Of a stretch of DNA of 64,000 nucleotides, positions 1-8,735 are shown piece by piece (the first letter of the stretch is position 1; each line of letters begins with the position of its first letter). A program made the position numbers and the translations under genes. The notes under the pieces are model-generated. The model saw nothing but the letters and a program-made list of their open reading frames with translations, was not told the origin of the DNA and did not search any database. Origin of the DNA: Planotetraspora phitsanulokensis. GTDB lineage: Bacteria > Actinomycetota > Actinomycetes > Streptosporangiales > Streptosporangiaceae. The DNA lies in the NCBI RefSeq assembly GCF_016863295.1, contig NZ_BOOP01000043.1:1-64000 (forward strand), read 5' to 3'.

Positions 1-594
1 GACGGGGCGCAGGGTGCGTCCCACCACCCACCACGTCGCCCACGCCGCGAGCGCCACCGCGGCCAGGATCGCCGAGCCGGTCAGGAACTCGAGCGTGTTG
101 GAGGCCAGAAGCGGCGGCTGGGCCGTCCCCGCGTAGACGAAGTGCGACCTCCCCTGCCAGAGCACACGCGTCTCCAGCGGAGGGACGCGGATGGCGGTCA
201 GCACCACGCATTCGTCGCTTGAGGGGCACTCGGTCCGGTGCGCGACCCGGTCGTCTACCGGGGGGCGCAGGGTGCTCAGGCGTGGCCGGCCCGCCGCCGC
301 CGGGCTCGCGGACACGACCGCGCCCCTTTCGTCGACGAGTTGCAGGAGATCGATCCGGGACGTCTTGGCGCCGTTCCCGGGGTTGATGGTCGCGGGAGGC
401 GGCACGCCCGGCCCCAGGGACCCGATCAACTCGGCGGCGACCCCCTCGGTCTCCTTGAAGATGTTGTTCTCGATCCGGTCCCGGACGGCCAGGTCGACGC
501 CGCCGCCGATGACCAGGAAGACGAGCAGGGAGACGACCCCGGAGACCAGTGTGAAACGCGCCTGGATGGAGCGGCGGCGCAGCCTCTCGAACAC
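1..594 (-). CDS. Sensor histidine kinase, N-terminal part (cut by window edge)
   Basis: A reading frame of 198 codons runs from a GTG at 594 off the left edge. An AGGAGG lies just upstream of the GTG (about 4 nt spacing). The protein begins with a short basic segment, then a membrane helix (about residues 12-34), an extracytoplasmic domain of about 130 residues, a second helix (about 172-190) and the start of a HAMP-like linker ending GRTLRPV. This is the architecture of a membrane sensor kinase, and it resembles the kinase at 41022-42455 (linker GRTLKPV). HisKA and ATPase domains would lie outside the window, so the kinase identity is inferred from topology and the HAMP start. No response regulator lies on the visible side. 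Confidence 0.72.
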   Translation of the reverse strand, partial: MFERLRRRSIQARFTLVSGVVSLLVFLVIGGGVDLAVRDRIENNIFKETEGVAAELIGSLGPGVPPPATINPGNGAKTSRIDLLQLVDERGAVVSASPAAAGRPRLSTLRPPVDDRVAHRTECPSSDECVVLTAIRVPPLETRVLWQGRSHFVYAGTAQPPLLASNTLEFLTGSAILAAVALAAWATWWVVGRTLRPV

Positions 595-857
595 CGTGCC
601 TCCTGTCGTGGTCGTTGAATCCGGTCGCTCTGTGGAGAACAACCGGAGGCACCCGGGTCCATGGCGAACTTGATGCCAAAGCCCGAAAACCATTCACAAA
701 AACCACGAACGGATGACCGTGTCATTACTTAAATCGTGAAAATCATGAGAAATCGCCCAAATTTGATCTATTGATCGGCGGAGGTGCGTGCTGCGCCCAC
801 CGATGACGCCGGTCCCCCAGGTGAACCGCGGCGTCCCCCTTCCGACGGTCTCCGCTC
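595..857. other. AT-richer intergenic spacer next to the IS remnant
   Basis: No gene is seen. The stretch from about 670 to 780 is clearly richer in A and T than its surroundings and probably holds the promoter of the leftward kinase gene. The spacer ends exactly where the terminal repeat of the IS remnant begins (858). Confidence 0.5.
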
Positions 858-958
858 GGACCTGTATCAAAGTCGGTCAGAGCCATTCGTTGATCGCGGC
901 GATGAGGATGGTTGCCTCGTAGCGCACGGCCAGCTTGTCGAATCGGGTGGCCACAGCG
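858..958 (-). repeat. Inverted repeat, left copy (IS5-type 3' end)
   Basis: These 101 bp match 5108-5208 in opposite orientation with two mismatches by eye. They contain the last codons of an IS5-type transposase (ending AAINEWL), its stop codon, and the outer sequence GGACCTGTATCAAAGTCGGT, which looks like the terminal inverted repeat of the element. The two copies face outward and bound the AKR/SDR/AraC island. Confidence 0.85.
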
Positions 959-1455
959 CGGTGGCGTTTGAGCCGGTTGATGCCGCACTCAACCGCGTGG
1001 CGCTGTTTGTAGAGCTCGGGGTCGAAGGCCGGCGGCCGGCCGCCCTTCGACCCCTTCCTGCGACGGCCGGCGTCCTGGTCGGCCTTGCTGGGGATGGTGG
1101 CCTTGATGCCGCGCCTGCGCAGATGGGCGCGGTTGGCCTTGGAGGTGTGGGCCTTATCGGCCAGCACCCGATCCGGACGGGTCCGGGGACGACCGCCGCC
1201 CGGCCGTGGCACCCGGATCCCGCCCAGGACAGTGGTGAACTGGGGGCTGTCCCCTCGCTGACCGGCGGTGAGGACGATCGCCAAGGGCTTTCGGTGAGGA
1301 CGATCGCCAACGGCTTCTGGCCTTGTTCACAGGCCAGATGCAACTTGGTGGTCCATCCGCCGCGGGAGCGGCCCAACGCGTGATCGGCCGGCTCGAGACG
1401 CTTCCCGCCGGGCGGCTCGGCCTGCAGATCCCAGAGTGAGGTCTCCGGGATGTTG
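877..1455 (-). pseudogene. IS5-family transposase, 5'-truncated and frameshifted
   Basis: Read leftward, the product begins around GPNIPETSLWDLQ and continues through the typical segment [20 protein letters not shown], then [37 protein letters not shown] and ends AAINEWL. This is the C-terminal half of an IS5-family (IS427-like) DDE transposase. A stop codon lies just upstream of GPNIPE and no N-terminal part follows, so it is 5'-truncated. A 26-bp imperfect tandem duplication (starting at 1267 and 1293) changes the frame between LAIVLT and AGQRGD, splitting the remaining frame in two. IS427-group elements can use programmed frameshifting, but an out-of-frame duplication looks like damage. 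Not expected to be active. Confidence 0.85.
1267..1318. repeat. 26-bp imperfect tandem duplication inside transposase
   Basis: The sequence beginning GGTGAGGACGATCGCCAA occurs at 1267 and again at 1293, a period of 26 bp. Because 26 is not a multiple of three, the duplication shifts the transposase frame. The repeated peptide segment (LAIVLT) appears in both frames. Confidence 0.85.
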
Positions 1456-1617
1456 GGCCCTTACGCCTCCGCGGCGACAGCTCTCTGGCCTCAATACTGT
1501 TCGTGGCCGCCCGCCCACCACGCGGCTATGGCAACTGCAGATAGGAATGCAGTACAGATGGCCGCTCTGACCGGCTCGGCGTCAAGGCAGACGGCCTTGC
1601 CGACCCCGAACGCAGAC

Positions 1618-2586
1618 TCAGATGCCGACGCCGGACATGTTCGCGTAGCGCTCACCCGCTGGTGCATCAAGCGCGCTGAGCCGGCCGACCTGTTCGGCGG
1701 TGAGCCTCACCGTGTCGGCGCCGACGTTCTCCTCCAACCGCGCCACCTGCTTGGTACCGGGGATCGGTGCCAAGTCATCGCCCTGAGCGAGCAACCAGGC
1801 GATGGCGACCTGTGCGGACGTAGCACCGGCTTCTCCGGCCACGGCCTCCACCTCATCGACGATGCGGAGGTTCAGCGCGAGGTTGTCGCCAGTGAAACGG
1901 GGGTTTCTCCTACGGAAGTCGTCGGCAGCGAGTCCGTCGAGGCTGCGGAGCTTCCCAGTCAGGAATCCCCGGCCCAGCGGGGAGTACGGGACCAGCCCGA
2001 TGCCCAGCTCGCGCAGCAGGGGGAGGATCTCCGCCTCGACATCGCGGGTCCACAGCGAGTATTCGCTCTGGAGTGCGGTGATGGGGTGTACCGCCTGTGC
2101 CCGCCGGATCGTCTCAGGCCCCGCTTCGGAAAGACCGATGTACCGTATCTTCCCCTCTCGCACCAACTCGCCGAGCGCGCCCACCGTGTCCTCGATGGAT
2201 GTCTTGGGATCGACCCGGTGCTGGAAGTACAGGTCGATGTGGTCCGTGCCGAGTCGCTTGAGTGAACCCTCGACGGCGATCCGCACGCTGTCCGGCGAGC
2301 TGTCCAAGCGCGAAGCGTCACCACCGGGATGGGAGATGAGGCCGAATTTCGTTGCCAGTACGACCTGGTCACGCCGTTTGGCGATGGCCCGACCGACCAG
2401 CTCCTCGTTGACGTAAGGTCCGTAAATTTCCGCAGTGTCGAAGAAGGTCACTCCGAGATCGAGTGCACGGTGAATGGTGCGAATCGACTCGGCGTCGTCC
2501 TTGGAGCCGCCGTACAGATACGACATGCCCATGCAACCCAGGCCGATACGCGAGACATCCAGTTCGGCAAGTGATACATGCTTCAC
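1618..2586 (-). CDS. Aldo/keto reductase
   Basis: 322 residues, a full-length member of the AKR superfamily (NADPH-dependent reduction of aldehydes and ketones, cytoplasmic TIM barrel). The catalytic tetrad is visible: D50 and Y55 in [10 protein letters not shown]80 in ATKFG, H123 in YFQHRVDP. The C-terminal cofactor motif [16 protein letters not shown] is also present. The family resembles YajO/AKR13-type oxidoreductases. The gene lies downstream of the SDR on the same strand, with an unusually AT-rich 181-bp spacer between them that may hold its own promoter. Base composition is lower in GC than most of the window. Substrate unknown. Confidence 0.93.
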   Translation of the reverse strand: MKHVSLAELDVSRIGLGCMGMSYLYGGSKDDAESIRTIHRALDLGVTFFDTAEIYGPYVNEELVGRAIAKRRDQVVLATKFGLISHPGGDASRLDSSPDSVRIAVEGSLKRLGTDHIDLYFQHRVDPKTSIEDTVGALGELVREGKIRYIGLSEAGPETIRRAQAVHPITALQSEYSLWTRDVEAEILPLLRELGIGLVPYSPLGRGFLTGKLRSLDGLAADDFRRRNPRFTGDNLALNLRIVDEVEAVAGEAGATSAQVAIAWLLAQGDDLAPIPGTKQVARLEENVGADTVRLTAEQVGRLSALDAPAGERYANMSGVGI

Positions 2587-2767
2587 AAGAGGAGCCTTTC
2601 TGATGGATATATAATCACAATCAATTTCAAATCCCGGTCGCGCATTATCTATTTTTGGCGGACGCGAACAGACAACCGCAGAGCCATGGCTGGGTAGTTG
2701 CCCGATGCGCTGTCTCGTCGTTGTCCAAAATCCCAGCCATGTCCCAGCGCCGCGAGGATGTCACCGA
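2587..2767 (-). promoter_or_regulatory. AT-rich spacer upstream of aldo/keto reductase
   Basis: A 181-bp spacer containing an A/T-dominated core (about 2600-2660, including GATATATAATCACAATCAA). It stands out sharply against the GC-rich background. It could hold a promoter for the AKR gene or be a relic of the island's donor. No exact operator dyad was assigned. Confidence 0.4.
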
Positions 2768-3514
2768 TCAGATGGCTCCGCCATTGGCGTAGAGGACTTG
2801 GCCATTGATCCATCGCGCCGGACCGGCGAGGAAAAGGACGACCTCGGCAATGTCGTCGGGGGTGCCGATCCGCTCCAGCGGCGAGCGGTCAGCGATCTCC
2901 GCGCGGAGATGTTCACGGCCCGAAAGAAACTCCTGGAGCATATCCGTATCGATGGCGCCGGGTGCGACGGCATTGACCGTGACATCGCGGCCTCGCAACT
3001 CCCGCGCCAGCAGCAGAGTCAGCGCCTCCACTCCGCCCTTGGTCATGATGTAGGCGGCATTCCCTGGGTTCGAGAACCGGGTGACAGAGCTGGAGAAGTT
3101 GATGAGCGCACCGCCCGGTCGCAACCTGCGGGCTGCCTGCTGGTCAACGATGAAGGTGCCACGAAGGTTGACACGAATGGCATGGTCGAGCTGATCAAGA
3201 TCGAAGTCGGCTACCGAGCCCCTGGACAGGGCGCTAGCGGCGTGCACGACCACGTCCACGCCGCCGAAAGCCTCCTCCGCCGTGTCGAAGAGCGTCGCCA
3301 CCTCATCCTCCTTTGCGACGTCTGCGCGCACGGCCATGGCCGTGCCGCCGGCGGCGGTGATGTCATCGACCACGGCATTCGCGGCCGCGGCGGCCTGTGC
3401 GTAGTTGACGACGACGGCCAGCCCACTTGCGGCGAGGCGCTCGGCGACGCGCCGGCCTATGCCGCGCGACCCTCCGGTGATGATTGCGACGCGCTGGGCT
3501 GTGGTGGTGGTCAT
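2768..3514 (-). CDS. SDR family oxidoreductase
   Basis: 248 residues, a classical short-chain dehydrogenase/reductase. The Rossmann glycine motif TGGSRGIG is at residues 13-20, and the active-site Ser, Tyr and Lys are in INFSSS (about 138-143) and AAYIMTKGG (Y155, K159). The length is typical (about 250). It acts on an unknown alcohol/ketone with NAD(P)H in the cytoplasm. It is divergent from the AraC-type regulator (84-bp gap) and upstream of the aldo/keto reductase, so the three probably form one regulated module. FabG-like sequence does not fix the substrate. Confidence 0.93.
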   Translation of the reverse strand: MTTTTAQRVAIITGGSRGIGRRVAERLAASGLAVVVNYAQAAAAANAVVDDITAAGGTAMAVRADVAKEDEVATLFDTAEEAFGGVDVVVHAASALSRGSVADFDLDQLDHAIRVNLRGTFIVDQQAARRLRPGGALINFSSSVTRFSNPGNAAYIMTKGGVEALTLLLARELRGRDVTVNAVAPGAIDTDMLQEFLSGREHLRAEIADRSPLERIGTPDDIAEVVLFLAGPARWINGQVLYANGGAI

Positions 3515-3598
3515 ACGGTAACTCCGGTCTCGTGCCCGTCCGACGACAGGCGGCGTGCTGTGCGGTTTCAGTGTGGGATTGACAGGCCGGGACTCGGA

Positions 3599-4696
3599 AT
3601 GCTTGAAAGTCCCGAAAAGTTGCGCGACAGTTCAGGAGTGTCCTGGCGTGTTCAACTGTCCGGCCCCGCCCCCGGCGACCCGCTCAGCGAAGCGCTCACC
3701 CTCAGCGAGGCGCGCTCAGTCATCTCTGGCGGTTTCCGGGCGACGGCGCCGTGGGCCCTTCGGTTCTGGCCACAGGCCCGGCTGAAGCTGGCCGCTGTTG
3801 TCTCAGGCTCCTGCTGGCTGACAGCAGACGGCTCTCAAGCTCCACTGCTGCTGGGTGCGGGCGATGTGGCCGTCCTCAACGACGTGAAGAGCGTGCAACT
3901 CGCCTCCGATCCAGGGCTCGCACCGGCTGAGGCGGCACCGATGTTCGGCCCGGGCCGCGAAACGATCGTGCGGATCACCAGCCATCACCAGGAACACGGC
4001 GCAGCGCCCACGGAGGAGACGAAGGTCCTAACTGGCCCGAGCACCGTGATCATCGGAGGTCATGTCGCCCTGAACGCCACCGGCGAGGAACTGCTACTGG
4101 CAGCGCTCCCGCCGCTCACGCGAATCGGCGCGGAAAGCGCCGAGGCCCCGGTCGTCCAATGGATCCTCGATCGTCTATTGCACGAACTGCATGCCGAACG
4201 GCCAGGCACCCATCACGCATCCCATCAGTACGCCCAACTTCTGCTCGTCGAAGTGCTCCGCTCCACGCTGGCGGCCTCGCCCGAGTCCTTCCCCACCGGC
4301 TGGCTGCGCGCACTGGCCGACCCACACCTCGCGCCGGCCCTTCGCCGAATGCATGCCGATCCTGGCCGCCGCTGGCATCTCGAAGAACTCGCCCAGGCGG
4401 CCGCGATGTCGCGCACCAACTTCAGCATGCGCTTTCGCGCGGCGGCAGGCGTACCACCTCTCACCTACCTCCACCGCTGGCGCATGCACATCGCCGAACG
4501 CGCTCTTTTGGACGATGAGGTGCTGCTTGCCTCCCTGGCTTCGAGCCTCGGTTACGCCTCCGAGAGTGCCTTCAGCAACGCCTTCAAACGCACTCATGGA
4601 TATTCGCCGCGCAACTACCGCGCGAAGATCCACGCACGACAGCAATCGAAAGCGCTGACGATTCCCGACAGCCAGGGCGCATCCGCCGATGCTTGA
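3599..4696 (+). CDS. AraC-family transcriptional regulator with cupin sensor domain
   Basis: 365 residues from ATG 3599; the open frame extends upstream, but that part overlaps the SDR gene antisense and is not coding. The N-terminal half resembles the Cupin_6/AraC_binding_2 type (RFWPQARLKLAAVVSG and GAGDVAVLND). The C-terminal 100 residues contain two helix-turn-helix motifs (LEELAQAAAMSRTNFSMRF and VLLASLASSLGYASESAFSN), followed by FKRTHGYSPRNYR. Regulators of this type commonly control adjacent SDR/AKR genes, here transcribed divergently. The ribosome site is weak, so the start is less certain than the identity. Confidence 0.9.
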   Translation: MLESPEKLRDSSGVSWRVQLSGPAPGDPLSEALTLSEARSVISGGFRATAPWALRFWPQARLKLAAVVSGSCWLTADGSQAPLLLGAGDVAVLNDVKSVQLASDPGLAPAEAAPMFGPGRETIVRITSHHQEHGAAPTEETKVLTGPSTVIIGGHVALNATGEELLLAALPPLTRIGAESAEAPVVQWILDRLLHELHAERPGTHHASHQYAQLLLVEVLRSTLAASPESFPTGWLRALADPHLAPALRRMHADPGRRWHLEELAQAAAMSRTNFSMRFRAAAGVPPLTYLHRWRMHIAERALLDDEVLLASLASSLGYASESAFSNAFKRTHGYSPRNYRAKIHARQQSKALTIPDSQGASADA

Positions 4697-4734
4697 CCTC
4701 GCGCTTTCACAAGGTGGGCGCGACGGCCTCCCGC

Positions 4735-5033
4735 CTGGTCGACACTCGGACAAGGAGGACGCTGCCCCGACATGGAAGCGGACGTACGGCCACCATCCGT
4801 TGATGGGATTCGTCGACCACGGCCCGGGCGGCACCGGGGAACCCGTCGCGGCCCTGCTCAGATCGGGCAACGCGGGCTCGAACACCGCTGCCGATCACAT
4901 CACTGCCACCCGCCTGGCTCAGCTACCGAAGACCGGCCGCCGACGGATCCTCCGCCAGGCCCGGCACTGGCCTTGGAGAGACGAGATCACCGCAGCCCTG
5001 GCCTGGCTCGCCCTCTTCCCCAACCAAGGCTGA
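4735..5033 (+). pseudogene. IS1380-family transposase remnant with internal deletion
   Basis: The frame encodes HSDKEDAAPTWKRTYGHHP, VDHGPGG, ALLRSGNAGSNTAADHITAT and RLAQLPK, characteristic of the N-terminal third of IS1380-family transposases. It then jumps directly to a C-terminal-like tail (RRRILRQARHWPWRDEIT). The whole catalytic core between is missing. The upstream conserved segment before HSDKE also looks out of frame. This is a decayed element, not an active gene. It lies between the AraC gene and the right-hand IS5-type repeat. Confidence 0.75.
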
Positions 5034-5107
5034 CCAGCAGCTTCCCCGCCCCTGCGAGCACCAGCATCACGGCCCCGGCAGTGGAACCCGGCGCCCAAAC
5101 GTCACGG

Positions 5108-5208
5108 CGCTGTGGCCACCCGATTCGACAGGCTGGCCGTGCGCTACGAGGCAACCATCCTCATCGCCGCGATCAACGAATGGCTTTGACCGACTTTGAT
5201 ACAGGTCC
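5108..5208 (+). repeat. Inverted repeat, right copy (IS5-type 3' end only)
   Basis: 101 bp encoding [20 protein letters not shown] and AINEWL plus the outer repeat ending GATACAGGTCC. It is the inverted partner of 858-958 with two mismatches. Nothing of the transposase upstream of this point is present, so this copy is only a 3' terminal fragment. Between 5034 and 5107 nothing is recognised. Confidence 0.85.
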
Positions 5209-5214
5209 TAGGCG

Positions 5215-6660
5215 TCACGCCTGGGAGGGGACCCGCCTCGGACGGCCTGTTCCGTGGACCGGCGGGTACGGGCGGATCCCGCTCCCCGCCGCCGCGACGA
5301 GGCGCGGAGCCAGCCCGGCGGCCTGCGTGCGGATCTCCGGGATGGCCGTGGTCTCGTACCGCGTGCCCCGCAGCGTCGGCCCCAGAGTGAAGATCTTCTC
5401 GCTCGGCCGTCCCCGGGCGTCGAGGACGGCGCCGGCGTCGTCGGCGTCCAGGCCGAGGCCCAGCGGGTCGGGACGGCAGAGACCGGCGGCGAACAGTCCG
5501 GACAGGAAGGGATCACGGGACACGTCGGCCGAGGGGCCGGTGCCGTTGACCACCCAGCCGACGCGGAGGTCGCGAGGCGTCCCCTCCTCGTCCACGTGGG
5601 CGACCAGGCCGTCCCGGACGGCCGTGGTCCCGGCGAGCCGGCCGCGGACGATGTGAAGCCGGCCCGCCGCCCGCAACCGGGAGACGCGAGAGGCCGTCGA
5701 GGGAGGGATCCGGTGCCGGTGCACCTCCCAGTAGCGGGCCACGAGGGCGAGGAAGCGGCGGCGGTCGTCGAGGGAGAGCCGTCCCCACAGTGCGGGGACG
5801 TGCGGGCGCAGGCCGTCGACCACCGAATGCCAGTCTCCGTCGCCTGCGGTGACGGCGGCCCGTACGGCGCGCAGCAGGTCGGCCAGTCGCGTCGCGTCGT
5901 CGGGGATCGGCATCGGGGCCGGTGGTCCGGCGGGACATCGGTGCGCCCGGGGGAGCAGGCCGTGCCTGGACAGCGCGTACACCGTCGCGCCCGGATGGGC
6001 CCGGGTCGCGGAGATCGCCACATCGATCATGGTCAGCCCGGTCCCCACGACCAGTACGGGGGTCCCGTCCCCGATCCGGGCGAGCGCGCCCGGCGCCCAG
6101 GGGTCGCCGACGTAACGGCCCCCGGCGACCTCGGCCACCTGCGGCAGGGGCGAGGGCCTGGTGTTGCCGAGGGCGAGGACGACGGCGTCGGCGTCGATCC
6201 GGCCGCCACCGGACAGGTGGACCGCAGGCCTCCCCCTGAACGACCGGGAGACGGCGGAGACCTCCGCGGTCACGCGCGTCATCGGGGACGCGGGGGAGGC
6301 GTGGCTCTCGGCGGCGGTCAGGACGTCGCGCAGGTAGCGCCCGTATACGGCGCGCGGCAGGAAGTCGGACCCCGCGACGTCGAGGCCGTTCGCCCGCGCC
6401 CACCTCAGGAGGTGGCCGGGATCGTCGGCGATCGCACTCATCTTGTCGACGCAGGCGTTGAGGAGGTGATCCGGATCAGAGGTCGCGTAGGCCTGCCCCG
6501 TGCCGTGACGTCCGTCCCGGTCGACCAGGACGACCCGCAGCGGCGCACGTGAGGTCGCCGCATGCCGGAGGAGGTGCACTGCCGTGAGGGTGCCGCTCGC
6601 ACCGCCGCCCACGATCGCCACTACGGGGAGACGGCCTTGCGGAGCTGAGGAATCGACCAC
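5215..6660 (-). CDS. YdhS-like FAD/NAD(P)-binding protein (COG4529)
   Basis: About 481 residues from a GTG at 6660. An N-terminal FAD-binding Rossmann motif (VAIVGGGASGTLTAVHLLR) is followed by HGTGQAYATSDPDHLLNACV, typical of the NAD_binding_9/COG4529 group that includes E. coli YdhS and the urate hydroxylase HpyO. A second nucleotide-binding segment VLVVGTGLTMIDVAI and a late WVVNGTGP motif complete the fold. The gene is on the same strand as the PYROXD2-like flavoprotein, 92 bp downstream of it. Function unknown; a redox enzyme is inferred. The start is uncertain because the GAGGG site is very close to the GTG. Confidence 0.85.
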   Translation of the reverse strand: MVDSSAPQGRLPVVAIVGGGASGTLTAVHLLRHAATSRAPLRVVLVDRDGRHGTGQAYATSDPDHLLNACVDKMSAIADDPGHLLRWARANGLDVAGSDFLPRAVYGRYLRDVLTAAESHASPASPMTRVTAEVSAVSRSFRGRPAVHLSGGGRIDADAVVLALGNTRPSPLPQVAEVAGGRYVGDPWAPGALARIGDGTPVLVVGTGLTMIDVAISATRAHPGATVYALSRHGLLPRAHRCPAGPPAPMPIPDDATRLADLLRAVRAAVTAGDGDWHSVVDGLRPHVPALWGRLSLDDRRRFLALVARYWEVHRHRIPPSTASRVSRLRAAGRLHIVRGRLAGTTAVRDGLVAHVDEEGTPRDLRVGWVVNGTGPSADVSRDPFLSGLFAAGLCRPDPLGLGLDADDAGAVLDARGRPSEKIFTLGPTLRGTRYETTAIPEIRTQAAGLAPRLVAAAGSGIRPYPPVHGTGRPRRVPSQA

Positions 6661-6752
6661 CCCCTCACAGTAACCCGTAATCCCTATGGGTTGAATAGGT
6701 AATTGCACGACACGGAGAAAGCTTTGGGAACCCGGGCTCGGCGGGCGCCGCG

Positions 6753-8348
6753 TCAGAGCCGTGGCCCGGAGAGGAGGGCGCGGGCGACGGCGCGCCCCGA
6801 CGCGCCGTTCACGCCCGGCCCCGGCCACGTGGCCGAGCCGATCAGATACAGACCCGGTACGGCGGTGCCGTAGCCGCCGCGGTGAGCCGCCTCGTGGCGC
6901 CGGAAGAAGCCCTGGGACAGGGCCTTGTGCCCGGCGTCGGGGTTCGCCGCCGCGATGTCCGCGGGGGTGAGCACGTGGCGGGCCAGGATCATGTCCTCCA
7001 GCCCGGCCACATGCAGGGCCGCTTCCGCGATCACCCGGTCGGCGAACCGCTCGGCCACCTCGTGCGTCCACCCTCCCTCGGCGGCGACGTCATGAGCGGC
7101 GTCGCCCATCGGGCGCGACGGCGCGTCGAGGATCTGAAGACGGACGACGGCCGAGCCCGCGGGCGCCCGTCCGGGATCAACCGCGCTGGGCTCGTGCCAG
7201 GAGATGGAGGGGTAGGCGGGCAGCAGCCCGTCCTCGGCCTGGCGCACGGACGTGACCAGTTCCGCGACGCCGCGGCCGAGATTGACGGCGCCTCCCAGGT
7301 CGAGGCGGGGGTCGCAGAAGCGGGGCTTGCCGGACAGGGCCAGATTGATCTGGAAGCAGCCGCGCCGATCGGGCGTACGCGCCGCCTGGCCGCGCAGGCC
7401 TGCCGGAATGCCGGGCGTGTCACGCAGAAGCCGGCCGTAGAGCCGGTCGGCGGAGGTCGTGGCGACGACGGCCTGGCGGGCGGTGTACACCGCGCCGTCG
7501 GTGGTGCGTACCCCGATGGCGCGTCCCTCGCCGACCAGGATCTCGTCCACCTCGGTTCCGGTCACCACGGTCCCGCCATGCCGTTCGACGAGTGCGGTGA
7601 GTGCGGAGACCAGGCGGCCGCTGCCGCCTTCGGGCGCCGGATTCCCCGCGGTCAGCACGGCGATCATCGCCGACATCCACACCGCGCCTCCGGCGTCCTG
7701 CGGCCCGACGCCCAGGTGCAAAGGCCACGGAACGAATGTCGAGCGCATCTCCTCGGAACGGAACCTGCCGGCGATCAGGCCGAACGCGGTGCCCGCGACC
7801 AGCTTGTGGAAGGGCAGCGCGCTCGGGGCTCCCTGGTCGTACAGCTTGTCCAGCAACGCGGTCGCCTCCGGCGTGGCCGGGTCCATGCCGAACAGGGGCA
7901 GGAGCGTTTCGAGATGAGGCGCGAGATCGGCGAGCAGCTCGGTCCACGCCTCGTCCTCGCCCAGGCGGGCCAGTTCCACGGCCAGGTCCTGGGGATCGGT
8001 GGGCACGACCGCGCCGCGGCCGTCAGGCAGCGACGCCCCGGTGGACACCTCGCCCTGTACGTAGCGCAGGCCGAATTCGGAGAGCTCGTCGCCGAGTTCG
8101 GCGAAGACAGGCCCGTTGGCCAGGAAGGGATGCACCGCGGAGAAGGTGTCGTGCAGGAAACCCGGCAGGGTCAGTTCCTCAGTGCGCACATAACCGCCGG
8201 GCACGGCGCCGCGCTCCAGCAGGGCGACGCTGCGGCCCGCCCTGGCGAGATAGGCCGCCGCGACGAGGGCGTTGTGCCCGGCTCCGACGAAGACCACGTC
8301 GCAGGCGCGCCGCGGTGAGGACGCGACTTTCAGCGAAAACCCAGACAT
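6753..8348 (-). CDS. PYROXD2/CrtI-like NAD(P)/FAD-dependent oxidoreductase
   Basis: 531 residues. The N-terminal FAD motif DVVFVGAGHNALVAAAYLAR and the ALLERGAVPGG segment, together with the C-terminal PGLYLIGSATWPGPGVNG, place it in the phytoene-desaturase-like amine oxidase superfamily. It is closest to PYROXD2-type proteins rather than true carotenoid desaturases. No carotenoid genes lie nearby. It probably oxidises a hydrophobic substrate; the substrate cannot be inferred. It may be co-transcribed with the downstream YdhS-like gene. Confidence 0.88.
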   Translation of the reverse strand: MSGFSLKVASSPRRACDVVFVGAGHNALVAAAYLARAGRSVALLERGAVPGGYVRTEELTLPGFLHDTFSAVHPFLANGPVFAELGDELSEFGLRYVQGEVSTGASLPDGRGAVVPTDPQDLAVELARLGEDEAWTELLADLAPHLETLLPLFGMDPATPEATALLDKLYDQGAPSALPFHKLVAGTAFGLIAGRFRSEEMRSTFVPWPLHLGVGPQDAGGAVWMSAMIAVLTAGNPAPEGGSGRLVSALTALVERHGGTVVTGTEVDEILVGEGRAIGVRTTDGAVYTARQAVVATTSADRLYGRLLRDTPGIPAGLRGQAARTPDRRGCFQINLALSGKPRFCDPRLDLGGAVNLGRGVAELVTSVRQAEDGLLPAYPSISWHEPSAVDPGRAPAGSAVVRLQILDAPSRPMGDAAHDVAAEGGWTHEVAERFADRVIAEAALHVAGLEDMILARHVLTPADIAAANPDAGHKALSQGFFRRHEAAHRGGYGTAVPGLYLIGSATWPGPGVNGASGRAVARALLSGPRL

Positions 8349-8735
8349 GGCGTCACCTTAGGTATGGTTTGCGACGAATGTGAGGAAAATGAGTTAAGTG
8401 AATCTTTGCGGAAAATGTGGTCGTGAATCCTTGACGGTGGCGCGCGGTCGGTCGCCGCATTCGAGCGCCGAATCGTCACGCTGAATCGTCGTGGCTCGTC
8501 CGATTCGGTCCGGGAACCGCCGCCCCCGCCGGTGCGCCTCGATGATCGCTTGGGGTGATGCCCGCCTCACGCTCCCCGCGATCTGGCCGGGCCGGCCGCC
8601 CAAGGGTGGCAACGGGACACCCAGGCAATGCCACACCCAGGCAAAACGCACCCTGGTGGCGCCGGGCCGCACCGCCGAACATGAAGACACGGGCATCGGC
8701 GTAAGGCGCCGGGCGTCGATCGGGGAGACAGCCAG
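8349..8735. other. Intergenic region between divergent genes
   Basis: 387 bp between the leftward PYROXD2-like gene and the rightward SHOCT gene. The first 80 bp are somewhat A/T-rich and probably contain the leftward promoter. No coding frame with actinomycete-type codon bias and no clear hairpin was recognised. Confidence 0.4.

Noticed and set aside
858-5208. Intact composite transposon
   Set aside because: Neither IS end is complete, both transposases are broken, and no target duplication could be recognised.
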